Positions 10,819 through 20,743 of a stretch of 64,000 nucleotides of DNA are shown here, one piece after another. A program made the translations under genes and the position numbers. The notes beneath the pieces were generated by a model that saw only the letters and a list, made by a program, of their open reading frames with translations, was not told where the DNA came from and did not search any database. Every line of letters starts with the position of its first letter. Within the stretch, counting starts at the first letter, position 1. The DNA comes from Rugalucina vietnamica (taxonomy: Eukaryota > Mollusca > Bivalvia > Lucinida > Lucinidae). The stretch lies in the NCBI GenBank assembly GCA_964017185.1, contig OZ024879.1, positions 45,630,883 through 45,694,882 on the forward strand. The letters are read 5' to 3'.

Positions 10819-11347
10819 TAAAAAGACAACGTATAATAATATGAAGCTCATATTTCATGGAATATAACGGTTCTTGTGTTGCAGGCCCTCAAACTTAATT
10901 TCCTTAACCTTTTTGTTGAGTATACATAAATTCGAAATTTCAAGCTTCCAGTCTTCTTTTGTTACTGTACATGCTAATCGAAAAAAAAAAAAAAAAACAC
11001 AAGAAGACCGGTGTTCTCGTGGCTCGGCTCAATGGTCTGGGGAAAAGATATTGTCTGCTTACAACTCCATGGGACTAAACTGAAAATGAAAAGTTTAAAT
11101 GTCGCTGTTATTTTTCTTTTGATTTTGCTAAAGTTATTTTTGAATATAAATGATTAACGTACCAGCCAAACATTTGCAGCTATATCACTGTCAATGTGGA
11201 CGGTATCAACGCTTATTCATAGGTTTGTTTGTTTGTTTGGACTTTGGCTTTGTGTACCAGTCAACAATTTTCAGCTACACTGGGACGGACAGAACATATC
11301 CATTTATAAACTTTTCCCCTGAAGATTTTGTCACAGCAGTTTGGGTT
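10819..11347. other. No gene recognised
   Basis: AT-rich; contains an A-run at 10981-10997 and nothing else I can name. Confidence 0.4.
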
Positions 11348-11560
11348 GGGTTAGCGTAGTGAATAACGCACTCGCTTGTCACCTCTGCGGTACGAGTTCA
11401 AATCCGGGTGCAGTGTAGTGGTCGCCCGTCCAATGTCGGCTTCTCCGGTGTCGTTCGCCACATTTGACCACACAACGGTAACATCCGGGTCATCAAGAAC
11501 ACGTACATTGAATTCCATAAGCTTTCTGTGTAATTGAGAAAAAACAAACAGATGTTAAAA
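11348..11560 (+). mobile_element. tRNA-derived SINE
   Basis: A tRNA-like head has an A-box-like TAGCGTAGTGAATAACGC (about 11350) and a B-box-like GAGTTCAAATCC (about 11394-11405) at a spacing normal for RNA polymerase III promoters. An unrelated body follows to an A-rich stretch ('gagaaaaaacaaac', 11537). I see no cloverleaf that would make it a functional tRNA. Confidence 0.55.
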
Positions 11561-11582
11561 CATGTGCCTTCATAGGCAGTAT

Positions 11583-11655
11583 CGTGACCTAATGGTTAGT
11601 GTGTCGGAATTCGGATCGCTAGCTCGGAGGTTCGAGCAAGACACAGTAACATCAA
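11583..11655 (+). mobile_element. tRNA-like SINE head fragment
   Basis: The segment has TGACCTAATGGTTAGTGTGT (A-box-like) and GGAGGTTCGAGCAAGAC (B-box-like), about 45 bp apart. The sequence cannot form a full acceptor stem, so it is read as a SINE head rather than a tRNA gene. Confidence 0.4.
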
Positions 11656-11789
11656 AACATATCAGAGGGGAAGCAATATCGCTGACGTGGTTGAAAATGG
11701 TCGTTGCATTTCCTATGCGTTATTTCAGCGGTAATTCGTTTCTTTTTCAATGTCTATCATAATAGGGCCTCTGAGAGTACATGACATAG

Positions 11790-11948
11790 CTCCCAGCAGG
11801 CACATGACGTCATAATGACGTCGACGTCAAATCAACGTCGCATAGACGTCATCATAAATGACGTCAAATCAACGTCGATGCGACGTCGTCAATGACGTCG
11901 CATCGACGTTGATTTGACGTCATTATGACGTCATGTGCCCGCTGGGAG
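11790..11948. mobile_element. Palindromic MITE built of TGACGTCA sites
   Basis: The ends CTCCCAGCAGGCAC (11790) and the inverse of CTCCCAGCGGGCAC (ending 11948) continue as inverted repeats for over 30 bp with one mismatch (CATGACGTCATAATGACGTC). The whole 159 bp is an imperfect foldback made largely of GACGTC and AACGTCG. TGACGTCA, the consensus CREB/ATF site, occurs four times. The same CCCAGCAGGCAC terminus starts another element at 56616, with a different AATATTGA-type interior. Confidence 0.75.
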
Positions 11949-12073
11949 ATTGTTGAGACAATAGCAGCGCCTTCGATAAATTCAAATCTTTTGTTGTACA
12001 TTCTCTGACTGTAGTTATTGATATCTAATTTTTTGTTTTACATATCTCCCATCTGGTTTGTAGGAACATGTGT

Positions 12074-12079
12074 TTTATT
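12074..12079 (-). terminator. Polyadenylation signal for the amylase gene
   Basis: AATAAA on the minus strand (tttatt on plus) lies about 80 bases downstream of the amylase stop codon, in an AT-rich tail, a normal position for a 3' end. Confidence 0.55.
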
Positions 12080-12157
12080 ATTTTTGAGTCAGTTAATGCT
12101 TTTTTTCCTTTTCGAAAAGATAAATCATGTTAATATGTTAAAGGATCCCGCATATTG

Positions 12158-13738
12158 TCAACTAAACAAAGGCATGTACACGGTAACGTAATGCAAGCAA
12201 ACCATAACTATAGCAAACGCACTGACAGTGCGAAAATAATATCCTGTATTTATGCGACTAGCTTTGGAACTAGCCAATCCGCAAACTCTTCCAGTCCCGG
12301 ACTTTGTTCTTGTTAAGACCATAGGCTCTCCATTTGGTAGAACCACTTTCATTCGGCAATTAGATACAGTAAGTGTATTGGACGTAAATACGTCCAAATA
12401 CTGGGTTCCATCGTTGGTAAACGAGAGCTCGGATTCATGAAGTTCGATATCCACTTTAACACCGTGGCCGGAATTTGTCAGAAATACGAGTGTTTGACCC
12501 TCGTTTCCTCGTCGGAAAACAAATTCCTTCACTGAGACGTGTACAACTTGAAGGGGTTGATTAAAAAAGAATCCTGCTTGACGTCGTGTAGACGTCAGTG
12601 TCTTCAAGTAAGAAAACATGGTAGAGTTAGGATCTCCAAATGGCCATAGCGACTCCCGGTTATTTGGATCACCACCGCCATTAAACATCTGTTCCGACCC
12701 ATAGTAGATTATCGGAATCCCCTCCCCTAAAACCGTGTACACCAGAACATTTTTGTACAGCGATAAGTCATTTGTAAGACTTAAGAATCTCGGCTGGTCG
12801 TGATTTTCTGAGAACAGCCCCAAAACACTGACATCCTTGAATAAGATTCTTTGTGCGTCTAAACTTTCCTTGAGGGTTGTCATATTTTCGCCGTTGTTGA
12901 AGACATGTTTTAGCGTGGCAAAAGTTGGGAAGTTTAGAACAGAGTCCATGTATTTCTGATATTCGGATACGTATGATGTATTGTCTTCCACGGCTACCTC
13001 TCCTGTTAGAAACACCCCGGCGGCACTCTGAAACTCCGGCCAGAAATCTTTAGCTACATGCCGTGTTGTATCCACCCTGTACCCATCGAAACCATAGTAA
13101 CACGTCAAGTTTGATATCCACTGAAGTAAGGAATGCCTAACAAACGGTACCGTCTGATTCAGATCCGGTAAATTGGCAAGCCGGCAAACTTCGATCTGTC
13201 GTTGATCCGGATTACTGAAATTAATAGCACACAATTTATGGTAGTGTTCCGGCAGATTAAAAGGCTCGAGTCCAGTAAAGTTCTCAAGCTTACTCTCAGG
13301 ACAAGGGTTCCAATCACAGCCAGGAGGATACCCCATATGGTTAGGGACAACATCCACCATTACCCAGATATCCCTGCGGTGACATTCATCCACCAGATCC
13401 TTCAAATCCTGCTCGGTACCGAAGTGGTCCGCTATCCGGTTTATGTCCTTAGCCCAGTATCCGTGGTATCCGTCTTCAGTGTTTAGAACTATGGGAGAAA
13501 TCCAGATGGCGTTTGCACCGAGTTCCTGTATGTAATCAATCCTACGATGAATCCCTTTGAATGTACCGCCACACCAGCCACGTAAATCACTACAACTGGT
13601 TGTCGGATCACAAGTGCTGTGCGCAAACCGGTCCGTCAGGAGTTGATAAATGATCCGACCTTTCCATTCTTCTGCTGTTTTTGCTTCAAGCGTTACAACT
13701 AAGAATAGAGTATCAACAATGATGAATAAAACTTTCAT
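12158..13738 (-). CDS. Secreted/anchored GH13 alpha-amylase, single exon
   Basis: Predicted to hydrolyse internal alpha-1,4 bonds of starch or glycogen outside the cell. All four GH13 blocks are intact (numbering from an upstream Met at 13783): DVVPNH 144-149; GYRVDTTRH 234-242 with nucleophile Asp238; GEV 261-263 with acid/base Glu262; ENHD 326-329 with Asp329 and His328. KGRIIYQLLTDRFA at the mature start and the GWCGGTFKGI segment are typical of the fungal/Dictyostelium-like GH13_1 branch rather than the usual animal amylase. I chose Met16 (13738): MKVLFII... gives a clean signal peptide ending near Ala34. The C-terminus (about 518-539) is hydrophobic, suggesting a GPI signal or membrane anchor. 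Full family length is reached without an intron. A splice-acceptor-like 'cacatttttgcag' about 60 bases upstream hints at a 5' UTR intron. Stop TGA at 12158-12160. Confidence 0.9.
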   Translation of the reverse strand: MKVLFIIVDTLFLVVTLEAKTAEEWKGRIIYQLLTDRFAHSTCDPTTSCSDLRGWCGGTFKGIHRRIDYIQELGANAIWISPIVLNTEDGYHGYWAKDINRIADHFGTEQDLKDLVDECHRRDIWVMVDVVPNHMGYPPGCDWNPCPESKLENFTGLEPFNLPEHYHKLCAINFSNPDQRQIEVCRLANLPDLNQTVPFVRHSLLQWISNLTCYYGFDGYRVDTTRHVAKDFWPEFQSAAGVFLTGEVAVEDNTSYVSEYQKYMDSVLNFPTFATLKHVFNNGENMTTLKESLDAQRILFKDVSVLGLFSENHDQPRFLSLTNDLSLYKNVLVYTVLGEGIPIIYYGSEQMFNGGGDPNNRESLWPFGDPNSTMFSYLKTLTSTRRQAGFFFNQPLQVVHVSVKEFVFRRGNEGQTLVFLTNSGHGVKVDIELHESELSFTNDGTQYLDVFTSNTLTVSNCRMKVVLPNGEPMVLTRTKSGTGRVCGLASSKASRINTGYYFRTVSAFAIVMVCLHYVTVYMPLFS

Positions 13739-13799
13739 GATGTAAAACAATAGAGCTTTAGTTAAAACAAACAGCACATGCATTGCATATTAACACTGC

Positions 13800-14165
13800 A
13801 AAAATGTGACAATTAAACGGGCTGTAATTGATACATGTAAGTTTCAAATAACATTGTAGTCAAGTTATCAGTTTTATTTATAACGTAAATATACGAGTGT
13901 CTATATACGGAAGTCATACAGTGATTCTATGCCAAACAAGATGATACGACCAGGAATTGTATCCAATGAAATACATGCATTATACTCTTGTTAGTATCTA
14001 AGTTCAGTGCGAATCTTGACATAGAAACGTTTTACGTTTTACCCGAGGGAAGATTCTCTCCAAATCATTACGAAAAGATGTTCATGCGATATACAGGTTT
14101 TTCTTGATTGTAAATATCGAAATATATGTCAGTAGAATTTTTATATTTGTCTTACTATTGCTAAA
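13800..14165. other. Upstream region of the amylase gene
   Basis: Presumed promoter and 5' UTR of the minus-strand amylase. A splice-acceptor-like sequence (minus strand, about 13798-13811) lies just upstream of the start. I see no clear TATA box and no other gene. Confidence 0.35.
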
Positions 14166-14167
14166 AG

Positions 14168-14300
14168 TGTGGCCACGTTAGATCCGCCTCGCCGAGGCTA
14201 GTGCCCACAATGTATCTTTTGGATCAAAATAAGAAAAATATGTATTCCTGTTTACCTCACTTTTTCTACATAAAAGTGGGGTATGAGGTGGTATCCATTT
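14168..14300. repeat. Remnant of a hairpin repeat family
   Basis: Shares 'gttagatccgcctcgccgagg', 'gtgcccacaatgtatctttt', 'aagaaaaatat' and 'aaaagtggggtatg' with the long hairpin at 47975-48150. Related fragments occur at 33655-33775 and 58195-58275. The second arm of the hairpin is largely lost here. Confidence 0.55.
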
Positions 14301-14519
14301 TAAGGACATGTTATCCTGATGACGGGTGCTTGACGTTGAAACTCGACCTTGAACATGATACTTTGTAGAATGTAATTACAATTAAGATATGAAATTACGT
14401 ACGGAAATATTACACAAGCCTAATAACGTTTACCTGAGATTTTGTCTATACACGTAACGATGACTTTTGTTTGTATTGTATTTGTATCCAGTCAACATAT
14501 TTTTCAGCACGTTTCAGCC

Positions 14520-14685
14520 ATGCCTGGACGGAACCATTGCTTCCTATGTATTAACTAGTACTCTAGGGAGATATGTACCTTCCTCAAGGACATAACGCCG
14601 AGCCCCGTGGGGATCTAACCCAGGATCTCTCGATTCTGAGTCCGATGCTATACCACTAGGCCAACGCGCTCCCCTGAAAAGTGAC
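14520..14685 (-). mobile_element. tRNA-derived SINE, minus strand
   Basis: On the minus strand, 'ggagcgcgttggcctagtgg', then 'tatagcatcggactcagaat', then CCTGGGTTAGATCCC form a tRNA-like head with an A box (TGGCCTAGTGGTATAGC) and a B box (GGGTTAGATCCC). The body continues to lower coordinates, with 'acgttatgtccttgaggaagg'-like text at 14570-14600. The anticodon loop region resembles a tRNA, but the following body marks it as a SINE. Confidence 0.6.
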
Positions 14686-14699
14686 TTTTTGCCATGATC

Positions 14700-15004
14700 A
14701 TGTTAGCCTCGGTTACAACACAGTAGTACACGCAGGCACTTTAGAAAATGGAGCTTTTAAAATGAGCACATCTTAAGCTGACACTTCTCAGTCAAGTCAT
14801 CACAATTTTCTGTTTGTACCCTTGGGCTCTACTTCCATGCATATCCGACCAGACATAACACTTACGGAATCTGTTTTAATTTCCCATGTCCCAAAATGAC
14901 CCATCTACAGAAAATCAACCATTGAAACAGTGTTTCTACAAAACAAGACTATTTCATCAATAAATGCTCATTTTAATTCTCCTAGTATATACACGAACGG
15001 GACA
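14700..15004. other. No gene recognised
   Basis: About 300 bases of unremarkable AT-rich sequence between two repeats. Confidence 0.4.
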
Positions 15005-15352
15005 TACGTCAACACGTCTGTTTGTTTGTTTGATTTGATGCCTTACGTCCCAGTCAACAGCAATGGTCATGTCGGGACGTTGCCTCCATTTTATGGGACT
15101 TTTACCAAACATTAGGTTGTCATAACACTCAAAATGTGCTTCATAATATAACCACCCAACTAAGCCAACAAGGCTTACATGTATGGGTGGTTTGAATAAA
15201 CCACATTTCCTGTGCAGGCTCAGACATGAGCGGTTAACCAGTAATCAGTGGTCAGTCAGTAGATTAGAGGCTTTGCCTGTAGGCACAAGCAGTCTAACTA
15301 TTTCTCCTAGATCCCAATGGGCGGGGCCCATATTACCATCCGACCTCCCTTC
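15005..15352 (+). repeat. Dispersed repeat (family D), plus copy
   Basis: Starts with TTTGTTTGTTTG and 'gatgccttacgtcccagtca', passes 'ggtcatgtcgggacgttgc', 'ccattttatgggactttta', 'aaccacccaactaagcc', 'ctcagacatgagcggttaac' and ends 'ggcggggcccatattaccat'. It is the most complete plus-strand copy and defines the family. Confidence 0.65.
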
Positions 15353-15654
15353 AACACGTCTGTAACTGTTGCCAAGACATGACTGTCAGATAAATACCTT
15401 TTTCTAAAGTTCAAAGGTTTATACTTTAACATGCCGGTCGGTACAGGAGCTGGATTTGTAGAAGTGCAAGGCCGAATCTAAGTCTGGCGACGAATGATGC
15501 TTTTTTTCAAATGGGTTAAAAGAAGGCTCAGTACGAACCTTCCAGCTAAGTGGGTTGTAACTACAACCAACGCTGTTTACAGATTGACAAATGCCCGACT
15601 ACCGCAACAAAGAAAGGCATTCAAACGTGGATGAACCGCAACAAAATTGCCTTT

Positions 15655-15835
15655 CCTGCTTTCTTCCAAAGAATGTCTTCTATGGAGAACTATAGGAGGG
15701 AAAGCGCTCTCAAGGTGGCCAGAAGAAACGCTACAAAGACACCATCAGAGCCTCTTTGAAGGATTTCAACGCAACACTGGGATCTTGGAAACAGACTGCA
15801 CAGGAGCGAGATCTCATCAACAATGGAAAAAAAGG
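15655..15835 (+). pseudogene. LINE ORF2 C-terminal fragment
   Basis: One frame reads LPKNVFYGEL, a TAG, then EGKRSQGGQKKRYKDTIRAS and LKDFNATLGSWKQTAQERD. 'LPKxxxYGEL.xGxRsxGGQkKRYKD.lK..Lk......sWe..AxdR' is a very common C-terminal block of endonuclease/reverse-transcriptase proteins of non-LTR retrotransposons. The in-frame stop (probably CAG to TAG) and missing upstream domains show it is dead. It joins directly to a family C repeat at 15830. Confidence 0.65.
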
Positions 15836-16016
15836 TACAAGTAGGCAAAGATCAGGAAAGGGCGCAATCAGAAAAAGATTCCCACTCCAAAAACCAAGGT
15901 GGGAAAAAAACAAACTAACAATCAGGTACTTATACCATGAAACATATCGTAAGCTGAATGAGCAGCTGTTTTCCCAATAGGTGGCCACTCAGTTACCTTA
16001 ACTTAATTAAAACAGC
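15830..16016 (+). repeat. Dispersed repeat (family C), partial copy
   Basis: Begins with AAAAAAGGTACAAGTAGGCA, the same left boundary as copies at 18022, 43846 and 63004, and runs to 'cagttaccttaacttaatta'. It carries 'cgcaatcagaaaaagattcc' and 'ggtggccactcagttacctt' but lacks the distal half. Confidence 0.7.
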
Positions 16017-17124
16017 ATTCTATGAAAAAAGAGAAGAAAAAAAAAAAAAAAACGACATTTTAGAGCTATAATTGGCCTAGTCAGCCATCAAAGAACTCAC
16101 CAACACACACGATTCTATTCAAGAAATAATGATGGTCTTTCTCATTAGTGAGAGACGAACGACCATGCGTCATTTAAAGCTGCACAAGTCGAAAAGATCA
16201 TAGCAGACGCTATTGCAAATATAAGTATGTCAGACTAGGCAAGCCGTTGTAGCCATGTCGAGGATCTTAAACGATGCTACTAGTAGACAAACATCGCCAG
16301 GATGGAATTGACAAATTCATAACCGAGGTCATCTCAGTACAGTGTTGATTGTCACAGTACCGTACAATGTTGCATACCACATCGCTGAAGCAGACCGGTG
16401 GCCAGCAACTGCAACCCACAAAAAGAAATCCGAGAAGGCTAGAACATGGCACCGAATACAAAGGTAGGCAAATACCGCCGAGAAAAACGAACTTACATGT
16501 ATAACTGTACCGATTAGAATTGATTCATACTGGAGGTCAAGACTCAGGGGTTTTAATCGCACTAAACAATTTTGATTGATTTGTCGACTCACTTGTGATT
16601 AAGAGCGGGGAGCTGAACATGAGTTCACCGTTGTTTCACAATGATTTATCACAAGATACAGCACGTAGGTTTGCTTTTCAAGAAGAACATCATAAGAACA
16701 TCCCATGGAATATGATTAAAATCAGGGGTGTATGAATAAAAAGATCAAAGTCAAAGGTTGAAGTTTATTAAACATTAAAGTGATTTATTTTTGTTATATG
16801 GCAAATGATGAAATATAGAGAATTATGTATTAAATATAACCAATATTTGAAAAAGTTATATTTTCACATGTGAAAACATAAAAAAAGTTATATTTTCACA
16901 TGTGAAAATATAAGATTTGGGAATACGCAAATTGCAATTCCACCGTTTAATTTCTAATTTATACATAACTAAATTTTATAATCTATGCTATTGTTGACGC
17001 AATGAACGTTCACACACAATAGCGACGTAATGACGTGACGTAATGACGTCATTTAGGATTTTGACGTCATATGCTTTAGCGCGCAACGTTACAATGACTA
17101 CATGCAATATAATAAAAAGAAAAT
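16017..17124. other. No gene; short palindromes and CRE-like sites
   Basis: No coding block recognised. At 16853-16905 'ttatattttcacatgtgaaa' is repeated twice and is palindromic. At 17024-17067 there are two TGACGTCA sites within GACGTAATGACGT-rich sequence. An A-run lies at 16036-16052. Confidence 0.45.
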
Positions 17125-17270
17125 TCAAGTCTTTGTCGTGAATATGACTTTTATTTCATCTCGTGAAGTGAAAAATTATATATTTCATTCGTGCCTTCGG
17201 CACTCATGAAATATAAAAATTTTTCACTTCACTCAATGAAATAAAACTCATATTCACTCCAAAAACTTGA
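17125..17270. repeat. Long foldback, ~71-bp arms, CCTTCGG tip
   Basis: 17125-17195 and 17199-17270 are imperfect inverted copies (both outer ends TCAAGT/ACTTGA; GTGAAGTGAAAAATT, ATATTTCAT and GTGCC pair inward). The tip is GTGCC-TTC-GGCAC, with only three unpaired bases. Transcribed, it would form a long hairpin. It is probably a short foldback transposon. Confidence 0.75.
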
Positions 17271-17685
17271 ATATCCTCTATATATTAGCATTTGAGCCTC
17301 GCAACAAATAAAGCTGTTTGCGAGATGACGTCTTTAAACACACAGCGCCTATATCGGTTGGCGTGGTTGCACATTACTCTAAACAGGCACAGAAAACACG
17401 TATTAGACAATTTACAACTAATATACTGGACGAACATTTGAAACTTACGGTGTTTGGTCGATATAGTCATTCTGTTGGTGTGGGTTCCTATAAGAGCAGT
17501 GACAATAGTCAAATGAAAGGGATAGGCCACACCTTGTTTGTTTGAATTGGTTCCTGGGCATATCTTATCTCATTACCACTGTATCATGCTTTAGTCATGC
17601 TCTGTTCTATTCGGTAAAGGAAGTACAGGAAAAAGAACACCGATTATAATAAGTTTTCTTCAAGTGTTTCATGACATTTGTTTTT

Positions 17686-19684
17686 TCAGATAAATTTCAA
17701 ATCAGCCCGTGTGGCAGGAAGATCTGCACAAACTTTGATACATCCTGCTTTCGTTTTGAAGTTATTTCCATTGTCCTCGCAACCACCATAGATAAACCTT
17801 TCACACTTGCAAGTGTCTTTGTTCCAATGGTATCGCCGAAAGGAAGCATTGCACGGCCCAGTATTTGCTGGTCTGAAGCATACTTCATCTGTAAAACAAG
17901 ACACACATAAATCTATATAAAAAGTTTGATAAAGCTTTAATTTGTATTCTCCTAAAACCCAGACAAGAGTCTATAAATTATACTCCTTTGGACAGTAATG
18001 GCAAAATACTGGGTGAAATTATAAAAAGGTACAAGTAGGCAAAGATCAGGAAAAGGCGCAATCAGAAAAAGATTCCCACTCCAAAAACCGAGGTGGAAAA
18101 AAACCAAACTAACAATCAGATACTTATACCATGAAACATATCGTAAGCCGAATGAGCAGCTATTTTCCCAATAGGTGGCCACTCAGTTACCTTAACTTAA
18201 CTAAAAATATGAAAACATACATAAGGCGCCAACAGCACAAAAATTTTTCAAACACCAAGACATAAAACAAAAGAACCACCACAGAAGTATCGACTTGGAA
18301 CGATCAGTAACACAAAGTTACTGGTGGGCTTAAACCGGTTTTACAGGTACCTAACCTCACCCTCAGCTTCTGCAGTGGTTCATAACATTTAGTTAGTTCT
18401 TCGGTCCTCGTGGTGAATCTCTAACTAGTCAATGAATCATCAAGAACAAACAAATAAATCATAAACATCCTGATGAATCAAAAACCAGGACTCACATATT
18501 GAGTAAGCTGCCTGACGATGGAGATCCCTGGGCGCCGAATAACCTACTAACTCCGGAGCAAAAGAAAAACACCAGCTGGACCCCGGTGGGCCAAGCAACA
18601 GACAAGAAGCTCCGGCCCCAACCAACTAAAATGAATAGCTTTAAGTCGGGGCATCATAGAGTCTGACGCCCGACCCACCGGCGTGCAATTAAAGAAGGCA
18701 GCGTAGCTATCAACCATGATTGGGTTAAAAACTAAGCATGCAGACTGTCGCATCATATTCAAGTTATAACCGATACGTCTGTAACGTGATATGATTTTTC
18801 TGAACTGAAAAGAAAAATCATTTATTCCTTTAAGTTTTTAAATTTGTAAACCAAGTCACCAACCTTTGTAAAGGGTGAGAACATTGATAAATTATTCTTA
18901 AACTTGTTTTTAGTAGCATTGTACTTCTGTCCATCATATAGATGGTTGGTATATGTTTATAACCGTCTAAATGCATTTACCAAATTAATATTATTTACTT
19001 AAATTCAACATTTAGTATTATTACAGCGCATTATAATTTTAAAATTATTACAACGCATTATAATTTGTGCGTTTGAAGCCAGAGTGTCATTACAAAGACA
19101 AACGTCTTCACGATTATGCAGAGTTTGTGCGTTGCAATCGTAAAACATACAGCCACCGAATGTCTATGATATGAGCCGCTGCATGGGAAAACCAACAAAC
19201 AGCATAGGCGAAAAAGGCGCAGATCAGCTTCGCGGTAACCGCGAAGCTGATCAGCGCCTTTGTTTTCGTTATACGGATAGTACAATTCCTTTATTTTCGA
19301 ATCCAAAATCTCCAACCTCTAACCATCTTCTGTGACTGTACAGCCCGGTTTGTGTCTGACCTGGTCGGAACCCAAATTGTTGGTTTTCTCAAGCACATGC
19401 TCATATTAAATAAAATCATAATGCCAATACAAAAAAATATTTACTACTTAAATTAACAAACGCAAATGAAATAAACAAACGTGTATTTAATACTTATTAT
19501 TCATGATTTGTATCAAATACTCATCATTTAAGCTTCAAACAGAAGCAAAACTCACCATATGCTCTTCGTTTTACGATAAAGATAAATAAAATAATCGAGC
19601 TCTGAACTTACTTGCATATATGCCTTCAAAGACAATGCCAACTATCACAATAGTAAGAATAATCGCAATCTTTCCTCCTGCCAT
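17686..19684 (-). CDS. Secreted single-domain Kunitz/BPTI protein, two exons
   Basis: Exon 1 (19612-19684) encodes MAGGKIAIILTIVIVG..., a signal peptide ending near GIYA. It is followed by a donor (A|GTAAGT). Exon 2 (17686-17888) follows an acceptor 'cttgttttacag'. Both sites are phase 1, giving NEVCFRP at the join and a total of 91 residues. Exon 2 shows the Kunitz spacing C-x8-C-x15-C-x7-C-x12-C-x3-C with FRRYHWN and FIYGGC, plus one extra Cys two residues before the third canonical one. Kunitz domains usually block serine proteases; the P1 residue after the second Cys is Asn, not Lys/Arg, so ordinary trypsin inhibition is unlikely. A non-inhibitory or different-specificity role is possible. 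The 1.7-kb intron holds a family C repeat and a palindrome. A 'tttcacag' just before the ATG could be an acceptor for a further upstream exon. Confidence 0.85.
18022..18632 (+). repeat. Dispersed repeat (family C), long copy in Kunitz intron
   Basis: From AAAAAGGTACAAGTAGGCAA to 'agaagctccggccccaacc'. It includes 'ggcgccaacagcacaaaaat', 'agtatcgacttggaacgatc', 'cttctgcagtggttcataac', 'gacgatggagatccctgggc' and 'ccggagcaaaagaaaaacac'. It lies wholly inside the Kunitz intron, antisense to that gene. Copies: 63004-63580 (plus) and 42680-43262 (minus). No intact ORF. Confidence 0.75.
18640..19200. other. Intron sequence of the Kunitz gene, nothing else seen
   Basis: AT-rich intron. A ~20-bp direct repeat 'ttacagcgcattataatttt' / 'ttacaacgcattataatttg' occurs at 19021 and 19047. 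Near 19170 begins sequence related to a bivalve-type repeat ('gagccgctgcatgggaaaac'). Confidence 0.4.
19213..19261. repeat. Near-perfect 49-bp palindrome
   Basis: Two 24-base arms (AAAGGCG.AGATCAGCTTCG... and inverse) pair around a single central base with one mismatch. It forms the apex of a repeat that starts with 'gagccgctgcatgggaaaac' (19172), in the Kunitz intron. Confidence 0.8.
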
Positions 19685-20743
19685 ACTGTGAAATTACTTT
19701 GATTATAATGCTCTTTGAACAATTTACGATATATGTACGGCTGGTGTATGAATTCAGGTAAAATAACCAGATTTGAAGCTTCTGGCCATGCGCGACAGGT
19801 GTTGTTTTCGGACTAAATTTACCGGTCACTTTCTGGCATCCATCATATTCAGTAAGGTCGTACAGGTAACGTTTCTAAAACAATATCAACCAGCTGTGAC
19901 AAATGAAATAAACGCATCACGGACAACAGTCTGTTTCAATATCGCTTTTAAGCTGTTTATATTTTGACAGTACCCGTCAAATACAACCTAAATGAGGACA
20001 TACTACATTTTTGTTACCATCAAAAACGCAACAACCAAAATACTGATTAAAACAATGAGCTTCGTAGATAAAACAACATGGTTTAATGATCGATTGATCT
20101 TAGTTTGTATTTCGAGTCCAAAAATAATTGGTAAAGCGACTTTACTTAAATTGCGATTCGTTTTTATCCATTTTTACAGAAGCTTAACGAAACCTAAGAG
20201 TTTGAAAACATTTTAGATTAGGACTGGATAGTTTAACTTTATACAGTATTTCACGACGCTCGATAATGAGCGGTAACAGCAAATTACCGGACACAAGTCA
20301 CAGTAGGAACCAATATGGGACCATGAAAATGGGGCTTATTGAGCCCAAATCACTTTTTAGGTTTTCTTCTATTTTAAAAGCTTACTATGTTGACAATTGT
20401 CCCTGAAAATATTTCAGCTCTACGACGTGATTTGACACATCTACAGCACATTTTTCCGACCTACCCAGTCAGCAACACTACTTTTGATAACGTTACGTAA
20501 AAACGTCGTTGAACGAAGCAAAATTCTAATCGTGATTTAAACAGTGTGACCTGTTTTATTTGGTAACTATTTTTACTACTATCCTCATTCAGTTGGTGTA
20601 GCAATACGCCTAAGGATCAAAAGTATTTCTACATCGTCGGAAATTCCTAAGGCTTCAGTATATCGTTATGTTTACTAAAATCAATTAATGTATCGACATA
20701 TTTCTCTGCTTTTGACAGTATTTAAAAGTTAACTAAATGATTT
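19685..20743. other. Upstream of the Kunitz gene; no other gene seen
   Basis: The first few hundred bases are the presumed promoter of the minus-strand Kunitz gene. The rest up to the LINE 3' end shows no motif I recognise. Confidence 0.4.

Noticed and set aside
12252..12440. Short plus-strand frames across the amylase
   Set aside because: Antisense shadows of the amylase coding sequence.
14600..14685. Functional tRNA gene on the minus strand
   Set aside because: A and B boxes are good but I cannot fold a full acceptor stem, and a non-tRNA body follows; better explained as a SINE.
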